Shown here piece after piece: positions 9,361-19,142 of a stretch of 64,000 bases of DNA. How positions within the stretch are numbered: position 1 is the stretch's first letter; each line of letters opens with the position of its first letter. The position numbers and the translations under genes were made by a program. Origin of the DNA: an uncultured Tateyamaria sp. (GTDB lineage: Bacteria; Pseudomonadota; Alphaproteobacteria; Rhodobacterales; Rhodobacteraceae); NCBI RefSeq assembly GCF_947497045.1, contig NZ_CANMEU010000002.1, positions 496,001 to 560,000 of the forward strand, written 5' to 3'. The notes under the pieces were generated by a model. It was not told where the DNA came from. It was given only the letters and a program-made list of their open reading frames with translations, and did no database searches.

Positions 9361-9579
9361 TCAGGTCCAGAATTGATTAAGAAAGGACAGCGCAACAAAC
9401 GCCGCAAAAAGGATCAGGGCAATCATCGGCCCAAACGCCACCATCGCCACGAGGGTCGCCCCGATGGTCCCGCCGATCACACCGCCCTTGGCGACGCGCC
9501 GCACATCCTGCCGGTCGTCGCGCATGTACATTACACCCGCAAACATCACCCCCAGACAGATCAGGCCAAGCAGTGGCAT
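9361..9579 (-). CDS. small membrane protein between nuoL and nuoM
   Basis: The ORF track begins at 9609, but the ATG at 9579 sits in a TGATG overlap with the nuoL stop, a classic stop/start coupling, so I choose a 72-residue product starting [10 protein letters not shown]. It has an N-terminal helix (about 2-18), a short charged segment MRDDRQDVRRVAKGG, then one or two further helices (about 32-68). No family recognised. Its position between two antiporter-like subunits and strict coupling suggest a role in complex I membrane-arm assembly or stability, which is inference. Confidence 0.75.
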   Translation of the reverse strand: MPLLGLICLGVMFAGVMYMRDDRQDVRRVAKGGVIGGTIGATLVAMVAFGPMIALILFAAFVALSFLNQFWT

Positions 9580-11687
9580 CAGTTGGCGCCCCCGCTCAGC
9601 GTCATCCACGTGATCAGGATCGCGATCCCGATCACCATCGCAAACGCGTATGTAAAGATGTAGCCCGACTGCGCCCGCCCGGCGAGTCGCGTGATAAAGG
9701 GCACGATGCCCATTGAGACACCGTTGATGGTGCCGTCAATCACATCCCCATCGCCCTTTTTCCACAGCTGCTTGCCGATCCAGAGTGCGGGCTGGATGAA
9801 GATGTAATTATAAAGCTCGTCAAAGTACCACTTGTTCTTGAGGAACAGGTAGAGCGGGCGCTGGTTCTCGGCGAGCCGTCCGGGCAGCGAAGGGTTCTTG
9901 ATGTAGAACCAATAGGCCGTCAGGAACCCAAGCAGCATCGCCGCAAAGGGCGAAGTTTTCACCCAATAAGGCACCTTGTGCGCGTCATCCAGAACGGTGT
10001 TGTCAGGCCCGATATAAAGCGCACCCTGCCCCGGCTCCCCGGCAAAGGCATAGTGGTGTTCATCCTTTTTGCCCTTGTCGTCACCGTGGCTGTCGTCAGC
10101 ATGGTCGTCCTTGGCCGCGCCATGGTCCCCGGCCTCGGCATATGGGATGCCGTAGAACGTCGCGACCTTGTCCGTGTGTCCAAAGAACGAGCCATACCAG
10201 ACCATCCCCGCAAAGACCGCGCCGAGGCTCAGCACCCCAAGGGGGATCAGCATGACGGCAGGGCTTTCATGGGCGTGGTCATGCGTGTGCTTGTCGCCGC
10301 GCGCTTCGCCGTAGAAGGTCAGGAACATCAACCGCCAGCTATAGAAACTGGTGAACAGCGCCGCGATGACCAGCGCCCAGAAACTGAAGCCGGTGCCGGC
10401 GGCAAAGGCGCTTTCGACGATTGCGTCCTTGGACTGGAAGCCTGCGAACCCGATCGGGATTTCACCAAGCGTGAAGATCCAGACCGGAATACCCACCCCG
10501 GTGATGGCCAGCGTACCGATCATCATGGCCGCAAAGGTATAAGGGATCTTTTTGCGCAAGGCCCCGTAATTGGTCATGTCCTGTTCGTGGTGCATCGCAT
10601 GGATCACCGACCCGGCCCCAAGGAACAGCATCGCCTTGAAGAAGGCGTGCGTCAGCAGGTGGAACATCGCCGCCGAATACATGCCCACGCCCGCAGCTAC
10701 GAACATGTAGCCAAGCTGCGAACAGGTGGAATAGGCGATCACGCGCTTGATGTCGGTCTGCACAAGGCCGACAGAGGCCGCGAACAGCGCCGTCGCCGCG
10801 CCAAGGAAGGTGACGAAGGCCATCGTTTCGGGCGCAAACTCCATCAATGGCGACATGCGACAGACAAGGAAAACGCCCGCCGTCACCATGGTCGCGGCGT
10901 GGATCAGGGCGGACACTGGCGTCGGCCCCTCCATCGCGTCCGGCAACCACGTGTGCAGGAACAGTTGTGCCGATTTTCCCATGGCCCCGACAAACAGCAG
11001 GAAGGCGATCAGGTTGGCCGCGTTCCACTCGGTCCACAGGAAGGTCAGTTGCGTGTCCGCCAGCGTGGCCACATTGGCAAAGATATCGTCGAACTTGATC
11101 GAATCGGTGAGGAAAAACAGCCCGAAGATGCCAAGCGCAAAGCCGAAATCACCAACCCGGTTGACCACGAATGCCTTGATCGCCGCCGCATTGGCGCTTG
11201 GCTTGCGGTAATAGAATCCGATCAGCAGGTAGGAAGCGACGCCGACCCCCTCCCAACCAAAGAACATCTGCACAAGGTTGTCGGCTGTCACCAGCATCAA
11301 CATCGCAAAGGTAAAGAACGACAGGTAGGCAAAGAAGCGGGGCTTGTACGTCTCGCCTTCGCGCCATTGTGGGTCGTTATCCATGTATCCAAAGGAATAA
11401 AGGTGCACGAGGCTGGACACGGTCGTGATCACGATCAGCATGATGGCCGTCAGCCGATCAAGGCGGATGGCCCAATCGGTGCTGAGGCTGCCGCTTTCGA
11501 TCCAGCGCAGGATCTGGATGCTTTCGGTGGTGCCGTCAAAGGTCAGGAAGACGATCCACGACAGGGCCGCGGACAGGAACAACAGGCCTGTTGCGATCCA
11601 GCAGGCCGCCGTTTCTCCAAACGCGCGCCAGCCAAAGCCGCACAGCAGCGCGCCGACCAGAGGGGCAAAGAGGATGATGGTTTCCAT
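9579..11687 (-). CDS. nuoL: NADH-quinone oxidoreductase subunit L
   Basis: A 702-residue distal proton-pumping subunit of complex I. Start ATG at 11687 ([10 protein letters not shown]) rather than the upstream GTG/TTG-type start at 11780, which would add an Arg/Pro-rich leader and overlap the 43-residue gene. Motifs: [55 protein letters not shown] and [11 protein letters not shown] His/Asp-rich insertion ([27 protein letters not shown], about residues 517-545) lies in a loop before the last helices that follow the lateral amphipathic region. The metal-ligand-like composition of that loop is odd but is not part of the catalytic core. Confidence 0.96.
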   Translation of the reverse strand: METIILFAPLVGALLCGFGWRAFGETAACWIATGLLFLSAALSWIVFLTFDGTTESIQILRWIESGSLSTDWAIRLDRLTAIMLIVITTVSSLVHLYSFGYMDNDPQWREGETYKPRFFAYLSFFTFAMLMLVTADNLVQMFFGWEGVGVASYLLIGFYYRKPSANAAAIKAFVVNRVGDFGFALGIFGLFFLTDSIKFDDIFANVATLADTQLTFLWTEWNAANLIAFLLFVGAMGKSAQLFLHTWLPDAMEGPTPVSALIHAATMVTAGVFLVCRMSPLMEFAPETMAFVTFLGAATALFAASVGLVQTDIKRVIAYSTCSQLGYMFVAAGVGMYSAAMFHLLTHAFFKAMLFLGAGSVIHAMHHEQDMTNYGALRKKIPYTFAAMMIGTLAITGVGIPVWIFTLGEIPIGFAGFQSKDAIVESAFAAGTGFSFWALVIAALFTSFYSWRLMFLTFYGEARGDKHTHDHAHESPAVMLIPLGVLSLGAVFAGMVWYGSFFGHTDKVATFYGIPYAEAGDHGAAKDDHADDSHGDDKGKKDEHHYAFAGEPGQGALYIGPDNTVLDDAHKVPYWVKTSPFAAMLLGFLTAYWFYIKNPSLPGRLAENQRPLYLFLKNKWYFDELYNYIFIQPALWIGKQLWKKGDGDVIDGTINGVSMGIVPFITRLAGRAQSGYIFTYAFAMVIGIAILITWMTLSGGAN

Positions 11688-11694
11688 GATCGGC

Positions 11695-11826
11695 TTATCC
11701 CTTGGTCTTGGTCTGCACGCGCGCACGGGCGGGCGCAGGGGCGATGTCTTGCATCGCAAAGTAATAGACACCGGCCACACCGATTGCGACCGGCAGCATC
11801 CAGATATAGTCCAGCAGCAGGTTCAT
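11695..11826 (-). CDS. 43-residue small membrane protein between nuoK and nuoL
   Basis: This gene is too short for the ORF track. On the minus strand an ATG at 11824-11826, 4 bp after the nuoK stop, opens a frame ending in TAA at 11695-11697. The product starts [20 protein letters not shown] and has one hydrophobic helix (about residues 3-24) followed by a Pro/Ala/Arg/Lys-rich cytoplasmic-type tail ([15 protein letters not shown]). nuoL begins 7 bp later. The tight packing between two nuo genes supports translation. Function unknown; possibly a complex I accessory peptide. Confidence 0.6.
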   Translation of the reverse strand: MNLLLDYIWMLPVAIGVAGVYYFAMQDIAPAPARARVQTKTKG

Positions 11827-11830
11827 CGGC

Positions 11831-12136
11831 TTACCCCTTCATCACGTTGACGTCTTCGACAGCGATGGTGCCCCGATTGCGGAAGAAGCACACAAGGATC
11901 GCAAGGCCGATGGCCGCCTCGGCGGCGGCGACCGTCAGGACGAACAGGGTGAACACCTGCCCCACCAGATCGCCAAGGAAGGACGAGAATGCCACCAGAT
12001 TGATGTTCACCGCCAGCAGCATCAATTCGATGCTCATCAACAGGATGATCACGTTCTTGCGGTTCAGAAACAGCCCGAAGATGCCGATGACGAACAGCGT
12101 CGCTGCGACTGTGAGGTAATGTTCTAGTCCGATCAT
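11831..12136 (-). CDS. nuoK: NADH-quinone oxidoreductase subunit K
   Basis: A 101-residue membrane subunit with three transmembrane helices, exactly the family size. The conserved Glu residues of the quinone-side proton channel are present in [17 protein letters not shown] and [12 protein letters not shown]. It begins with ATG 28 bp after the 158-residue unknown gene and ends 4 bp before the 43-residue gene. Confidence 0.97.
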   Translation of the reverse strand: MIGLEHYLTVAATLFVIGIFGLFLNRKNVIILLMSIELMLLAVNINLVAFSSFLGDLVGQVFTLFVLTVAAAEAAIGLAILVCFFRNRGTIAVEDVNVMKG

Positions 12137-12164
12137 CGGTCTTTCCTAATCTGGCCAGCAGGAC

Positions 12165-12641
12165 TTACCCGGCAAGCTTGAACTCTGTTTTTTCCCCGCG
12201 CGCCTCTGGATAAAGCGCGGCACAGGCGCAAGGCTCTGCGCGCAGGGTGGCAATGGTGATATCGCGGGCAATCCCATCAAGGTCCTGCGCGATACGGGGA
12301 AAGGTCGCAAAGGCGCGCGCGCCCTGCTCATGCTGCGCAATCACGGCCAGCGCCCTTTCGGTGCGGTTGAATGGCAGGCGCGTGCCCATATTCTCTTCCT
12401 GGCTGCGAAAGCTCAGCGCTGTGCCGGGCGTGCAGTCCACGAGGGTAAACGACGTCGCAGTCCCCTCCTGGCTCCACCAGTCGCGCCACATCACACGGCC
12501 TTGGCCAAGATCGACATGATCCGCCTCACCCCCATGCGAGATGTGGGTGGTCCGGTCGCACTGGGCCAGCGTCAGCGCCGCCGCTTGCGCGCCGACCAGC
12601 GCCAGGACACCCGAGAGGATATATGCGACCCGCGCCGTCAT
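12165..12641 (-). CDS. secreted protein of unknown function between nuoJ and nuoK
   Basis: A 158-residue protein with a Sec-type signal (MTARVAYILSGVLALVGAQAAA, cleavage probably near residue 22) and five or more Cys in the mature part (LAQCDRTTH, LVDCTPG, EPCACAALYP), suggesting periplasmic disulfides. I do not recognise the family. ATG at 12641 lies 3 bp after the nuoJ stop, so it is embedded in the complex I operon. A periplasmic protein between two membrane subunits is unexpected; its link to complex I is positional only. Confidence 0.75.
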   Translation of the reverse strand: MTARVAYILSGVLALVGAQAAALTLAQCDRTTHISHGGEADHVDLGQGRVMWRDWWSQEGTATSFTLVDCTPGTALSFRSQEENMGTRLPFNRTERALAVIAQHEQGARAFATFPRIAQDLDGIARDITIATLRAEPCACAALYPEARGEKTEFKLAG

Positions 12642-12644
12642 GCC

Positions 12645-13247
12645 TTACAGTCCCTGCCCCGGTTTGACGTCTTTCAGCTCCATCGCAACAGCAGGGTCGC
12701 GCATCATCTGGGCGACCACATCCTGCCGTTTCACATCCGAACGGTGGCGTAGCGTCAGCACAATCGCCCCGATCATCGCAACCAGCAGGATCAGGCCAGC
12801 AAGCTGGAACAACAGGAAGTACTGATCATAAAGGATCATGCCCAGGGCTTCGGTGTTGTGGCGATCCACGGGCGTCAACTGGGCACGCAAGCCCTCGGCG
12901 GCCGCATTGCTTTCCCACGCGCCAAAGGCCATCACGAACTGCATCAGGATCACGACCGCAATCAGCAGGGCCAGTGGCATATAGCGCGCCATCTCGGCCT
13001 TCAGTTCGGCGAAATCCACATCCAGCATCATCACCACGAACAGGAACAACACGGCGACCGCGCCCACATAAACGATGATAAGCAACATCGCGACGAACTC
13101 GGCCCCAAGCAGGACGAACAGGCCCGCCGCCGAGAGGAACGAGAGGATCAACCACAAGACGGAGTGGACCGGGTTGCGGCTGATGACGGTGAACAGCCCC
13201 CCGGTGATCACGCTGATCGCGAAAAGGTAAAAGGCAAATACACTCAT
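12645..13247 (-). CDS. nuoJ: NADH-quinone oxidoreductase subunit J
   Basis: A 200-residue membrane subunit with five predicted helices. The conserved pi-bulge region is visible as [27 protein letters not shown]. The start ATG at 13247 overlaps the stop of the upstream CMD-family gene by 4 bp (ATGA). Usual length for alphaproteobacteria. Confidence 0.97.
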   Translation of the reverse strand: MSVFAFYLFAISVITGGLFTVISRNPVHSVLWLILSFLSAAGLFVLLGAEFVAMLLIIVYVGAVAVLFLFVVMMLDVDFAELKAEMARYMPLALLIAVVILMQFVMAFGAWESNAAAEGLRAQLTPVDRHNTEALGMILYDQYFLLFQLAGLILLVAMIGAIVLTLRHRSDVKRQDVVAQMMRDPAVAMELKDVKPGQGL

Positions 13248-13645
13248 GTCTTGTCCTTATCTTCGGCCATGACTTCTTGGGCGAGCCCGGTGGCACGGGT
13301 CACCGCGGGCACACCGGCAAACATCGCCATCATGCCCAGGGTCTCGGAAATCTGCTGGTCTGTGGCACCGGCTGCGCGCGCGTGGCGCACCGTCTGGCGC
13401 ACCGCCGTATCAGCTTGCGCGCCCTGCATGGTGAGGCCCGCAAGGGTCAACAGCAGCCTGGTTCTGGCATCCAGCCCGTCCTCGTTCAGCGCATTGCCGA
13501 ACCACTGCTCCATCACCTCTTTGGGCATGGTCGGCCACATCGCCTCAAGCGCCTTGGGGTCGAACGCCTGCATTTGCGGAAACGACTTGGTCATTTCCTG
13601 CACCTGCTCAAGCATCGCAGCAAAGGGGTTGATCGGCTCGCTCAT
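13244..13645 (-). CDS. carboxymuconolactone-decarboxylase-like (CMD/AhpD fold) protein in the nuo operon
   Basis: A 133-residue protein, start ATG at 13645 because it overlaps the nuoI stop by 4 bp; the longer ORF start is a shadow. Residues about 58-128 ([17 protein letters not shown] ... [26 protein letters not shown]) follow the CMD/AhpD helical pattern with the GAT..QI.E signature. The CxxC/His catalytic set of AhpD is absent, so peroxidase activity is unlikely. It overlaps nuoJ by 4 bp at its other end. A role in complex I assembly or redox sensing would be speculation. Confidence 0.72.
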   Translation of the reverse strand: MSEPINPFAAMLEQVQEMTKSFPQMQAFDPKALEAMWPTMPKEVMEQWFGNALNEDGLDARTRLLLTLAGLTMQGAQADTAVRQTVRHARAAGATDQQISETLGMMAMFAGVPAVTRATGLAQEVMAEDKDKT

Positions 13646-14136
13646 CGGTAGGGGGCATCCAGTTCGAGGTTGCGCGCGATTTCGGCTTCCCACCGCTCGC
13701 CATTGGCCAGCAGCTTGTCCTTGTCGTAATACAGCTCTTCGCGGGTTTCGGTGCTGAACTCGAAATTCGGCCCCTCGACGATGGCATCGACCGGGCACGC
13801 CTCTTGGCAAAAGCCGCAATAGATGCACTTGGTCATGTCGATATCATAGCGGGTGGTGCGGCGGCTGCCGTCTTCGCGCGGTTCAGCGTCGATGGTGATG
13901 GCCTGAGCGGGGCAGACTGCCTCGCACAGCTTGCAGGCAATGCAGCGTTCTTCGCCATTGGGATAGCGGCGCAGCGCGTGCTCGCCCCGGAAACGCGGGC
14001 TCAGCGGCCCCTTTTCGTGCGGGTAGTTCAGCGTCGCCTTGGGCGCGAAAAAGTATTTCAGGCCCAGCTTCATGCCCACCCAGAAATCCTGAAGCAGAAA
14101 GTATTTCGCCGCGCGGCCATAATCGATCTGAGTCAT
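13642..14136 (-). CDS. nuoI: NADH-quinone oxidoreductase subunit I (two 4Fe-4S clusters)
   Basis: A 164-residue peripheral subunit carrying clusters N6a and N6b. Two ferredoxin motifs are clear: [16 protein letters not shown] and [16 protein letters not shown]. The start [13 protein letters not shown] at 14136 matches the family; the ORF-track start adds six residues (MDRTTD) without support. It starts 1 bp after the 62-residue acidic gene and overlaps the CMD gene. Confidence 0.97.
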   Translation of the reverse strand: MTQIDYGRAAKYFLLQDFWVGMKLGLKYFFAPKATLNYPHEKGPLSPRFRGEHALRRYPNGEERCIACKLCEAVCPAQAITIDAEPREDGSRRTTRYDIDMTKCIYCGFCQEACPVDAIVEGPNFEFSTETREELYYDKDKLLANGERWEAEIARNLELDAPYR

Positions 14137-14137
14137 G

Positions 14138-14326
14138 TCAGTCGTCCTGTCCATCTCGTTTCAAGCCCGCCCACGCCTTGAAGGCGGCGATCACGTCATC
14201 GTTGTCTATGTCCACTCTGGACCCGTCTGCATCCTGCGTACACATCTCGCATTCGGCCACAATAAAGGCCGTCAGATCTGCCAGATCATGTTCTGAACTT
14301 CCCGAGATCGCATCTGCAAGACCCAT
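14138..14326 (-). CDS. small acidic protein between nuoH and nuoI
   Basis: A 62-residue product from the ATG at 14326, which has a GGAG ribosome site 7 nt upstream overlapping the nuoH 3' end; the track start at 14347 is inside nuoH. It is acidic (Asp/Glu rich) with two Cys in [12 protein letters not shown], and has no membrane segment or signal. The Cys pair (CEMC) could bind metal or form a disulfide. No family recognised. It lies 2 bp downstream of nuoH and 1 bp upstream of nuoI. Confidence 0.65.
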   Translation of the reverse strand: MGLADAISGSSEHDLADLTAFIVAECEMCTQDADGSRVDIDNDDVIAAFKAWAGLKRDGQDD

Positions 14327-14328
14327 CT

Positions 14329-15366
14329 TTACGCTCCTGTCGCCCAACGGGCATAGATGCCCCAGAACCAGTCAAACTTGGCCGCAAAGGCCACGAACAC
14401 GACCCAGACAAGGCTGAAGGGCAAAAACACCTTCCACCCAAGGCGCATCAGCTGGTCATAGCGGTAGCGCGGCGTGATCGCCTTGATCATCGCAAACAGG
14501 AAGAAGAAGAACGCCATCTTGCCCACCATCCACAACACGCCATCCGGCAGGCCGGGAATGGGCGACAGCCAGCCGCCAAAGAACAGCAGCGACATCAGCG
14601 CACACATCAGGAAGATCGCGATATATTCCCCGGCCATGAACAGCAGGAACGGGGTCGATGAGTATTCGACCTGATAGCCCGCCACCAGTTCGGACTCGGC
14701 CTCGGGCAAGTCAAAAGGTGGGCGGTTCGTTTCGGCCAACGCACTGATGAAGAACAGGAAAACCATGGGAAGATGCGGCAGCCAGTACCAGCCAAAGAAC
14801 CCATATCCAGTGTCCTGCGCGTTCACGATAGCCCCGAAGTTCAGCGAGCCGGTGGACAGGATCACCCCGATGATGATCAACCCGATGGACACTTCATAGG
14901 AAATCATCTGCGCCGCAGAGCGCAGCGAACCAAGGAAGGGATATTTCGAGTTCGACGCCCATCCACCCATGATCACGCCATAGACTTCAAGCGAGGAAAT
15001 CGCGAACACATAAAGGATTGCGACGTTGATATCGCTCAGCACCCAACCATCGTTGAACGGGATCACGGCCCAGGCCACCATCGCGAGCACAAAGCTGGTC
15101 ATAGGTGCGAGCATGAACACGGTCTTGTCCGCGCCCGCAGGCACCACAACCTCTTTGACAATGTATTTTACGGCATCCGCCACAGTTTGCAGCAGGCCAA
15201 AGGTGCCCACCACGTTTGGCCCGCGCCGCATCTGGACCGCAGCCCAGATTTTGCGGTCACCATAGACCAGAAACAGCAGCGAAACCATGACGAACGCTAC
15301 AACCGCAAGCACTTGGGCAAGGATCAGGACGGCGATGCCGCCAGGAGTGGTAAAGAAGTCAGCCAT
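14329..15366 (-). CDS. nuoH: NADH-quinone oxidoreductase subunit H
   Basis: A 345-residue membrane subunit (ND1) at the quinone-binding junction, about eight helices. Diagnostic segments: [55 protein letters not shown] and [29 protein letters not shown], which includes the acidic E-channel loop. Start ATG at 15366, 6 bp after the lipoprotein-like gene. Confidence 0.97.
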   Translation of the reverse strand: MADFFTTPGGIAVLILAQVLAVVAFVMVSLLFLVYGDRKIWAAVQMRRGPNVVGTFGLLQTVADAVKYIVKEVVVPAGADKTVFMLAPMTSFVLAMVAWAVIPFNDGWVLSDINVAILYVFAISSLEVYGVIMGGWASNSKYPFLGSLRSAAQMISYEVSIGLIIIGVILSTGSLNFGAIVNAQDTGYGFFGWYWLPHLPMVFLFFISALAETNRPPFDLPEAESELVAGYQVEYSSTPFLLFMAGEYIAIFLMCALMSLLFFGGWLSPIPGLPDGVLWMVGKMAFFFFLFAMIKAITPRYRYDQLMRLGWKVFLPFSLVWVVFVAFAAKFDWFWGIYARWATGA

Positions 15367-15372
15367 GTATCC

Positions 15373-15753
15373 TCACACCGTCGGTATTCCCTTCTCCGCG
15401 CAGGATGCGGCCACGACTTCGGCGTCGATGGTCTTGATCCCACGTGGCAGGGCTGGCGAGATGGTGTAAACAGCATCCGCCGCCCACACGCCAGCCTCTT
15501 CATTCACATTTGTGCGCAAATGACGCGCAAAGCCCCAGCCCCGGATCAGCGTATATCCCGCGGCAGCGCATTCTGCATAGTTGGCCACGTCCTGCGCGCT
15601 CAGCGCGTTGGTCATGGAGACGTTGAACTGCACCAGATCATCTGCGAGCAATTGCGTTTCGACCCCGCGATAGTCAGGGATGAACTGCTCGGCTGTGGGC
15701 ACCGTTTCACAGGCGGCAAGCGGCATCATGGATATGATCCACGCAGCCTTCAT
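15373..15753 (-). CDS. putative lipoprotein between nuoG and nuoH
   Basis: A 126-residue protein whose N-terminus [15 protein letters not shown] fits a short signal with a lipobox (PLAAC, Cys at residue 15), so it is probably lipid-anchored and periplasmic. The mature part contains further Cys residues ([17 protein letters not shown]) that could pair. The ATG at 15753 overlaps the nuoG stop by 4 bp. No known family recognised; unexpectedly exported for a gene between the peripheral-arm nuoG and the membrane-arm nuoH. Confidence 0.75.
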   Translation of the reverse strand: MKAAWIISMMPLAACETVPTAEQFIPDYRGVETQLLADDLVQFNVSMTNALSAQDVANYAECAAAGYTLIRGWGFARHLRTNVNEEAGVWAADAVYTISPALPRGIKTIDAEVVAASCAEKGIPTV

Positions 15754-17768
15754 TCGGCGGCCATCGCTTTGGTCCGGCGCGCCTTGGCGTTCGCGCTGAG
15801 TTCGGCCATCAACTGGCTGGCCCGTGCGATGGGGTTGGTCAGGTAGAAGTCGGTGATGTGTGACGCGAAAGTGCCCGATCCAAGCGTGCCTTGCGTCAGG
15901 GCCTCGTCTTCGTTCTCGGTGATCACATCGATGTCACCCAGATGCGGATGCGCTTGGACGATTTGATGGCGCAGCGCACCAAGGCTGTCGAAGGGCAGTA
16001 TCGCGTCCATCTCTCCCGAAAGCGCGCGCAGGATCGCCCAATTTTCCTTGGCCTCACCCGGTGCAAAGCTCGCACGCGCCGCAAGCTGTGGCCGTCCTTC
16101 GGTGTTGACAAACAACCCGCCCTCTTCGGTATAGGCGGCACCGGGCAGGATCACATCGGCGCGGTGCGCACCGCGGTCCCCGTGACTGCCCTGGTAGATC
16201 ACAAAAGCGCCGTCGCCGATTTCGATCTCGTCCGTACCGAGGTTGTAGATCACATCGGCCCCATCAATCGCGGCCATGCCGTTGTCATTGGTGGCCCCGA
16301 CATCCATTGCCCCGACACGGGACGCAGCCGTGTGCAACACCATCAGCTTGGCACCCGCAGCCGCGGCCGTAGCCTGCGCCATGGCCAGAACCGCCGCGCC
16401 GTCTTCGCCTTGGAGGGCCCCTTGGCCGACAATCATCACACCGCGCTTGCCCAGCTTGTCGGAGTGATCCATTTTCGACAGATTTTCGAGCGCCGCGCGA
16501 TCAGTGCCAATGTTGGTGACGTCATAGGTCAGATCAACTGCTTCGCCGATCATCGCGACCTTGGCCCCTTTGGTCCAAGCCTTGCGGATGCGCGCATTGA
16601 GTACGGGTGCTTCAATGCGGGGGTTGGTGCCAATCAGCAGGATCATCTCCGCATCGTCAATTTCTTCGATGGTGGCTGTGCCCACATAGGCGGCGCGGTT
16701 GCCGCTTGGCAGCTTGGCTCCGTCGGTGCGGCATTCGACGATACCGCCCTGCCCTTCGATCAGTGCCTTGAGCGCATAGGCCGCCTCGACCGGGGCCAGA
16801 TCGCCGACGAGGCCGGCCAGACGAGATGCGCCCTTGATCGCGGCAGCCGCCTTGCCAAGTGCTTCGGGCCATGTGGCGGCGCGCAGCTTGCCGTTTTCGC
16901 GAATATAGGGCTTGTCCAGCCGCTGGCGGCGCAAACCGTCCCAGACGAACCGGGTCTTGTCCGAAATCCATTCCTCGTTCACGCCGTCATGGTTGAGCGG
17001 CAAAAAACGCATCACTTCACGGCCCTTGGTATCAACGCGGATCGAGGCCCCCATGCCGTCCATCACATCGATGCTTTCGGTCTTGGTCAGTTCCCACGGG
17101 CGGGCGGTGAAGGCATAAGGCTTGGACACCAGCGCACCAACGGGGCACAGATCAATGATGTTGCCTTGCAGGTTCGATTCCAGCGTCTCGCCCAGATAGG
17201 ACGTGATCTCGGCATCCTCACCGCGCCCCGTCTGGCCCATTTGGGTGATGCCGGCGACCTCGGTCGTGAAACGCACGCAGCGGGTGCAGGAAATGCAGCG
17301 GGTCATGTGGGTCTCGACCAACGGGCCAAGGTCCAGATCATCCAACGCGCGCTTGGGTTCACGGAAGCGGGAAAAATCGACGCCATAGGCCATCGCCTGA
17401 TCCTGCAAATCACACTCGCCACCCTGATCGCAGATCGGGCAATCCAGCGGGTGGTTGATGAGCAGAAATTCCATGACGCCCTCGCGGGCCTTCTTGACCA
17501 TGGGCGAATTGGTCTTGACGACGGGGGGCTGGCCTTCGGGGCCGGGGCGCAGATCCTTGACCTGCATCGCACAGGAGGCGGCGGGCTTGGGCGGGCCGCC
17601 CACGACCTCGACAAGACACATCCGGCAGTTGCCCGCGATGGACAGACGCTCGTGATAGCAGAAACGGGGGATTTCGATGCCCGCCTCTTCGCAGGCCTGG
17701 ATCAGGGTCATGGCCCCGTCCACTTCGACCTCGTTGCCGTCAATGATGATCTTGCGGAGGTTGCTCAT
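15750..17768 (-). CDS. nuoG: NADH-quinone oxidoreductase subunit G
   Basis: A 672-residue iron-sulfur subunit of the NADH-oxidising arm. Visible ligand sets: 2Fe-2S ([19 protein letters not shown]), the His/Cys 4Fe-4S site ([18 protein letters not shown]) and a further 4Fe-4S site ([12 protein letters not shown] ... [10 protein letters not shown]). The C-terminal molybdopterin-oxidoreductase-like domain is present but catalytically vestigial in this family. The length is that of alphaproteobacteria, shorter than the roughly 900-residue E. coli form. Start ATG at 17768, 3 bp after the DUF5333-like gene. Confidence 0.97.
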   Translation of the reverse strand: MSNLRKIIIDGNEVEVDGAMTLIQACEEAGIEIPRFCYHERLSIAGNCRMCLVEVVGGPPKPAASCAMQVKDLRPGPEGQPPVVKTNSPMVKKAREGVMEFLLINHPLDCPICDQGGECDLQDQAMAYGVDFSRFREPKRALDDLDLGPLVETHMTRCISCTRCVRFTTEVAGITQMGQTGRGEDAEITSYLGETLESNLQGNIIDLCPVGALVSKPYAFTARPWELTKTESIDVMDGMGASIRVDTKGREVMRFLPLNHDGVNEEWISDKTRFVWDGLRRQRLDKPYIRENGKLRAATWPEALGKAAAAIKGASRLAGLVGDLAPVEAAYALKALIEGQGGIVECRTDGAKLPSGNRAAYVGTATIEEIDDAEMILLIGTNPRIEAPVLNARIRKAWTKGAKVAMIGEAVDLTYDVTNIGTDRAALENLSKMDHSDKLGKRGVMIVGQGALQGEDGAAVLAMAQATAAAAGAKLMVLHTAASRVGAMDVGATNDNGMAAIDGADVIYNLGTDEIEIGDGAFVIYQGSHGDRGAHRADVILPGAAYTEEGGLFVNTEGRPQLAARASFAPGEAKENWAILRALSGEMDAILPFDSLGALRHQIVQAHPHLGDIDVITENEDEALTQGTLGSGTFASHITDFYLTNPIARASQLMAELSANAKARRTKAMAAE

Positions 17769-17771
17769 ACG

Positions 17772-18173
17772 TCAGTTCATCCTCAGTAGGGCGCCAATCT
17801 GGCCGCCTTTTTTGATTTCGTCACGCCCTGCGGCGCAATAGCTGGCCGGATCGCCCGCCGTCACGCCCTGCTGCGTGAGATAGGTTTTGCCCTCGCGTTT
17901 GAGGCGGGCCTTTTCGGTGTCAGACTTGCGGTAGGCGTCGATTTCTTCATCCGAATAACCCAGATCACGGGCCGTCGATTTCAAACCCGTCACGATGCGG
18001 TACGCCTGAAAGACCCGCGCCGAAATGTCGGGGCAATTCTTGCGGATCTCGTCCGCGATGCCGACAGCCAGAATCGTGTCATCGATTTCGGGAACATCCC
18101 GCAAAAGCGGTTTCGCCGAAACGGTTCCGGCAGTCAGGCTAAGGATCAAGGCTATGGTCATTGCGCGCATCAT
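17772..18173 (-). CDS. secreted DUF5333-like protein of the nuo operon
   Basis: A 133-residue product starting MMRAMTIALILSL at 18173; a GGAGAG ribosome site precedes this start and the longer track version adds 41 residues upstream of a clear signal peptide. Signal cleavage is likely after VSA (about residue 20). The mature protein has PEIDDTILAVGIADEIRKNCP, a YSDEEIDAYRKSD helix and YCAAGRDEI, with two conserved-looking Cys. I believe this matches the Rhodobacterales family DUF5333, often listed next to nuo genes, but could not check. Function unknown. Confidence 0.72.
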   Translation of the reverse strand: MMRAMTIALILSLTAGTVSAKPLLRDVPEIDDTILAVGIADEIRKNCPDISARVFQAYRIVTGLKSTARDLGYSDEEIDAYRKSDTEKARLKREGKTYLTQQGVTAGDPASYCAAGRDEIKKGGQIGALLRMN

Positions 18174-18292
18174 ATCTCTCCACTTGTCGCGTCGGTGTAA
18201 CGCAAGGTGGGAAAACACCTTTGTGCTATGCAATATCATGGGTTTGCACAACCCGTTAGCGCGCAATTTGTCGCCATCTGCTCGGGTTGTGG

Positions 18293-18664
18293 TCACTCTG
18301 GCGCGCAGGTGCCGCGCAACAGCAGCTTGTCACCGGAAATGCGCAAGGTTCCATCCTCGGCGTCAGGGCCTTCGATCCAGTCAACATTCGATGATCCAAA
18401 GATCCCGATGCAATAGCGGGTCGCCTCATACCGCCCCGCCTCGCGCGCGCCTTCCAGCGACGCCGATACCGGGCTGACCGAGATTTCGAACTGGTTGCGC
18501 TGCTTGTCGACCTTGCTCGCATTCGAGCGGAAGAACTGCCCGTCAAAAGCCACACGGTCGGCCTTGCGCTCTGCGCAGGCTGATAAGGCAAGGGCCGCGA
18601 TCAAAAGGGCACCTGTCATCCGCGCGTTTCGAAGGGGAAATGTGGTCATGCTCGTCGTCATCAT
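18293..18664 (-). CDS. putative lipoprotein between nuoF and nuoG
   Basis: A 123-residue protein from ATG 18664 (GGAGAAG upstream). The N-terminus has a signal ending in ALSAC, a lipobox with Cys near residue 30, so it is probably a periplasmic lipoprotein. The mature part includes QFEISVSPVSASLEGAREAGRYEATRYCIGIFGSS and ends GTCAPE. No family recognised. It is preceded by a 268-bp gap and followed by 119 bp before the DUF5333-like gene, so this part of the operon is looser and may have its own promoter. Confidence 0.65.
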   Translation of the reverse strand: MMTTSMTTFPLRNARMTGALLIAALALSACAERKADRVAFDGQFFRSNASKVDKQRNQFEISVSPVSASLEGAREAGRYEATRYCIGIFGSSNVDWIEGPDAEDGTLRISGDKLLLRGTCAPE

Positions 18665-18932
18665 ATCTTCTCCGCGCCTCAGCGCTGTTCTTGGGCCGCG
18701 GGCGGGTGCCGTCAGCCGTGGACTGACCTCTATTGCCATGGATTTTCGCGCGATGAAAGCGCTGCGTGGTCACGGCGACAGCAAGAATTTATCTGTTACG
18801 CTGCGACGGAATTGCGAGACCTTCGATCAGACCACTAGGCATTTCGCCCAAAAAACCACCTTTCGTAGTTCGTCACTCACAGCAGCACACGCGTCAGACT
18901 GAGGACCTCTCGTGACTTTTTGCTGCCAAAGA
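18665..18932. other. 268-bp AT-richer gap inside the nuo operon
   Basis: Between the lipoprotein start and the 66-residue membrane gene. Base composition is visibly lower in GC than the surrounding genes. Short ORFs on both strands here look like shadows without ribosome sites. I see no strong hairpin and no convincing paired promoter boxes; an internal nuo promoter or a remnant of a lost gene are both possible. Confidence 0.4.
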
Positions 18933-19133
18933 CTACGCGTCAGATTTGCGATTTGCCGGCCAGTCGACCAACGCCAACACCAGTAGCAGCACAAACACTC
19001 CACCTGGCAAAATAGAGAACAAATCCCAAAAACCGCTGAAGCCAGCCTTGGTAAAGATTTTCCAGAACATCAGTGGGAATATTATCAAAAACAATAACAA
19101 CAGGATGCCAGGCAAGCCAATATTGTTCAGCAT
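18933..19133 (-). CDS. 66-residue membrane protein between nuoF and nuoG
   Basis: A hydrophobic protein with two transmembrane helices (about residues 5-24 and 38-58) separated by a Phe/Lys-containing loop (WKIFTKAGFSGFWDL). A GGAG ribosome site lies 8 nt before the ATG, just past the nuoF stop, which supports expression. The base composition is unusually AT-rich for this window, hinting at relaxed selection or later acquisition. The two-helix pattern with WKIF.KAG.SGFWDL resembles small DUF-type membrane proteins of bacteria, but I do not name a family. Confidence 0.65.
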   Translation of the reverse strand: MLNNIGLPGILLLLFLIIFPLMFWKIFTKAGFSGFWDLFSILPGGVFVLLLVLALVDWPANRKSDA

Positions 19134-19142
19134 GAAAGTCTC

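Noticed and set aside
9978-12119. 713-residue plus-strand ORF across nuoL and nuoK
   Set aside because: It lies antisense to two certain nuo genes, has a Gln/Arg/His-rich random-like sequence, and no ribosome site.
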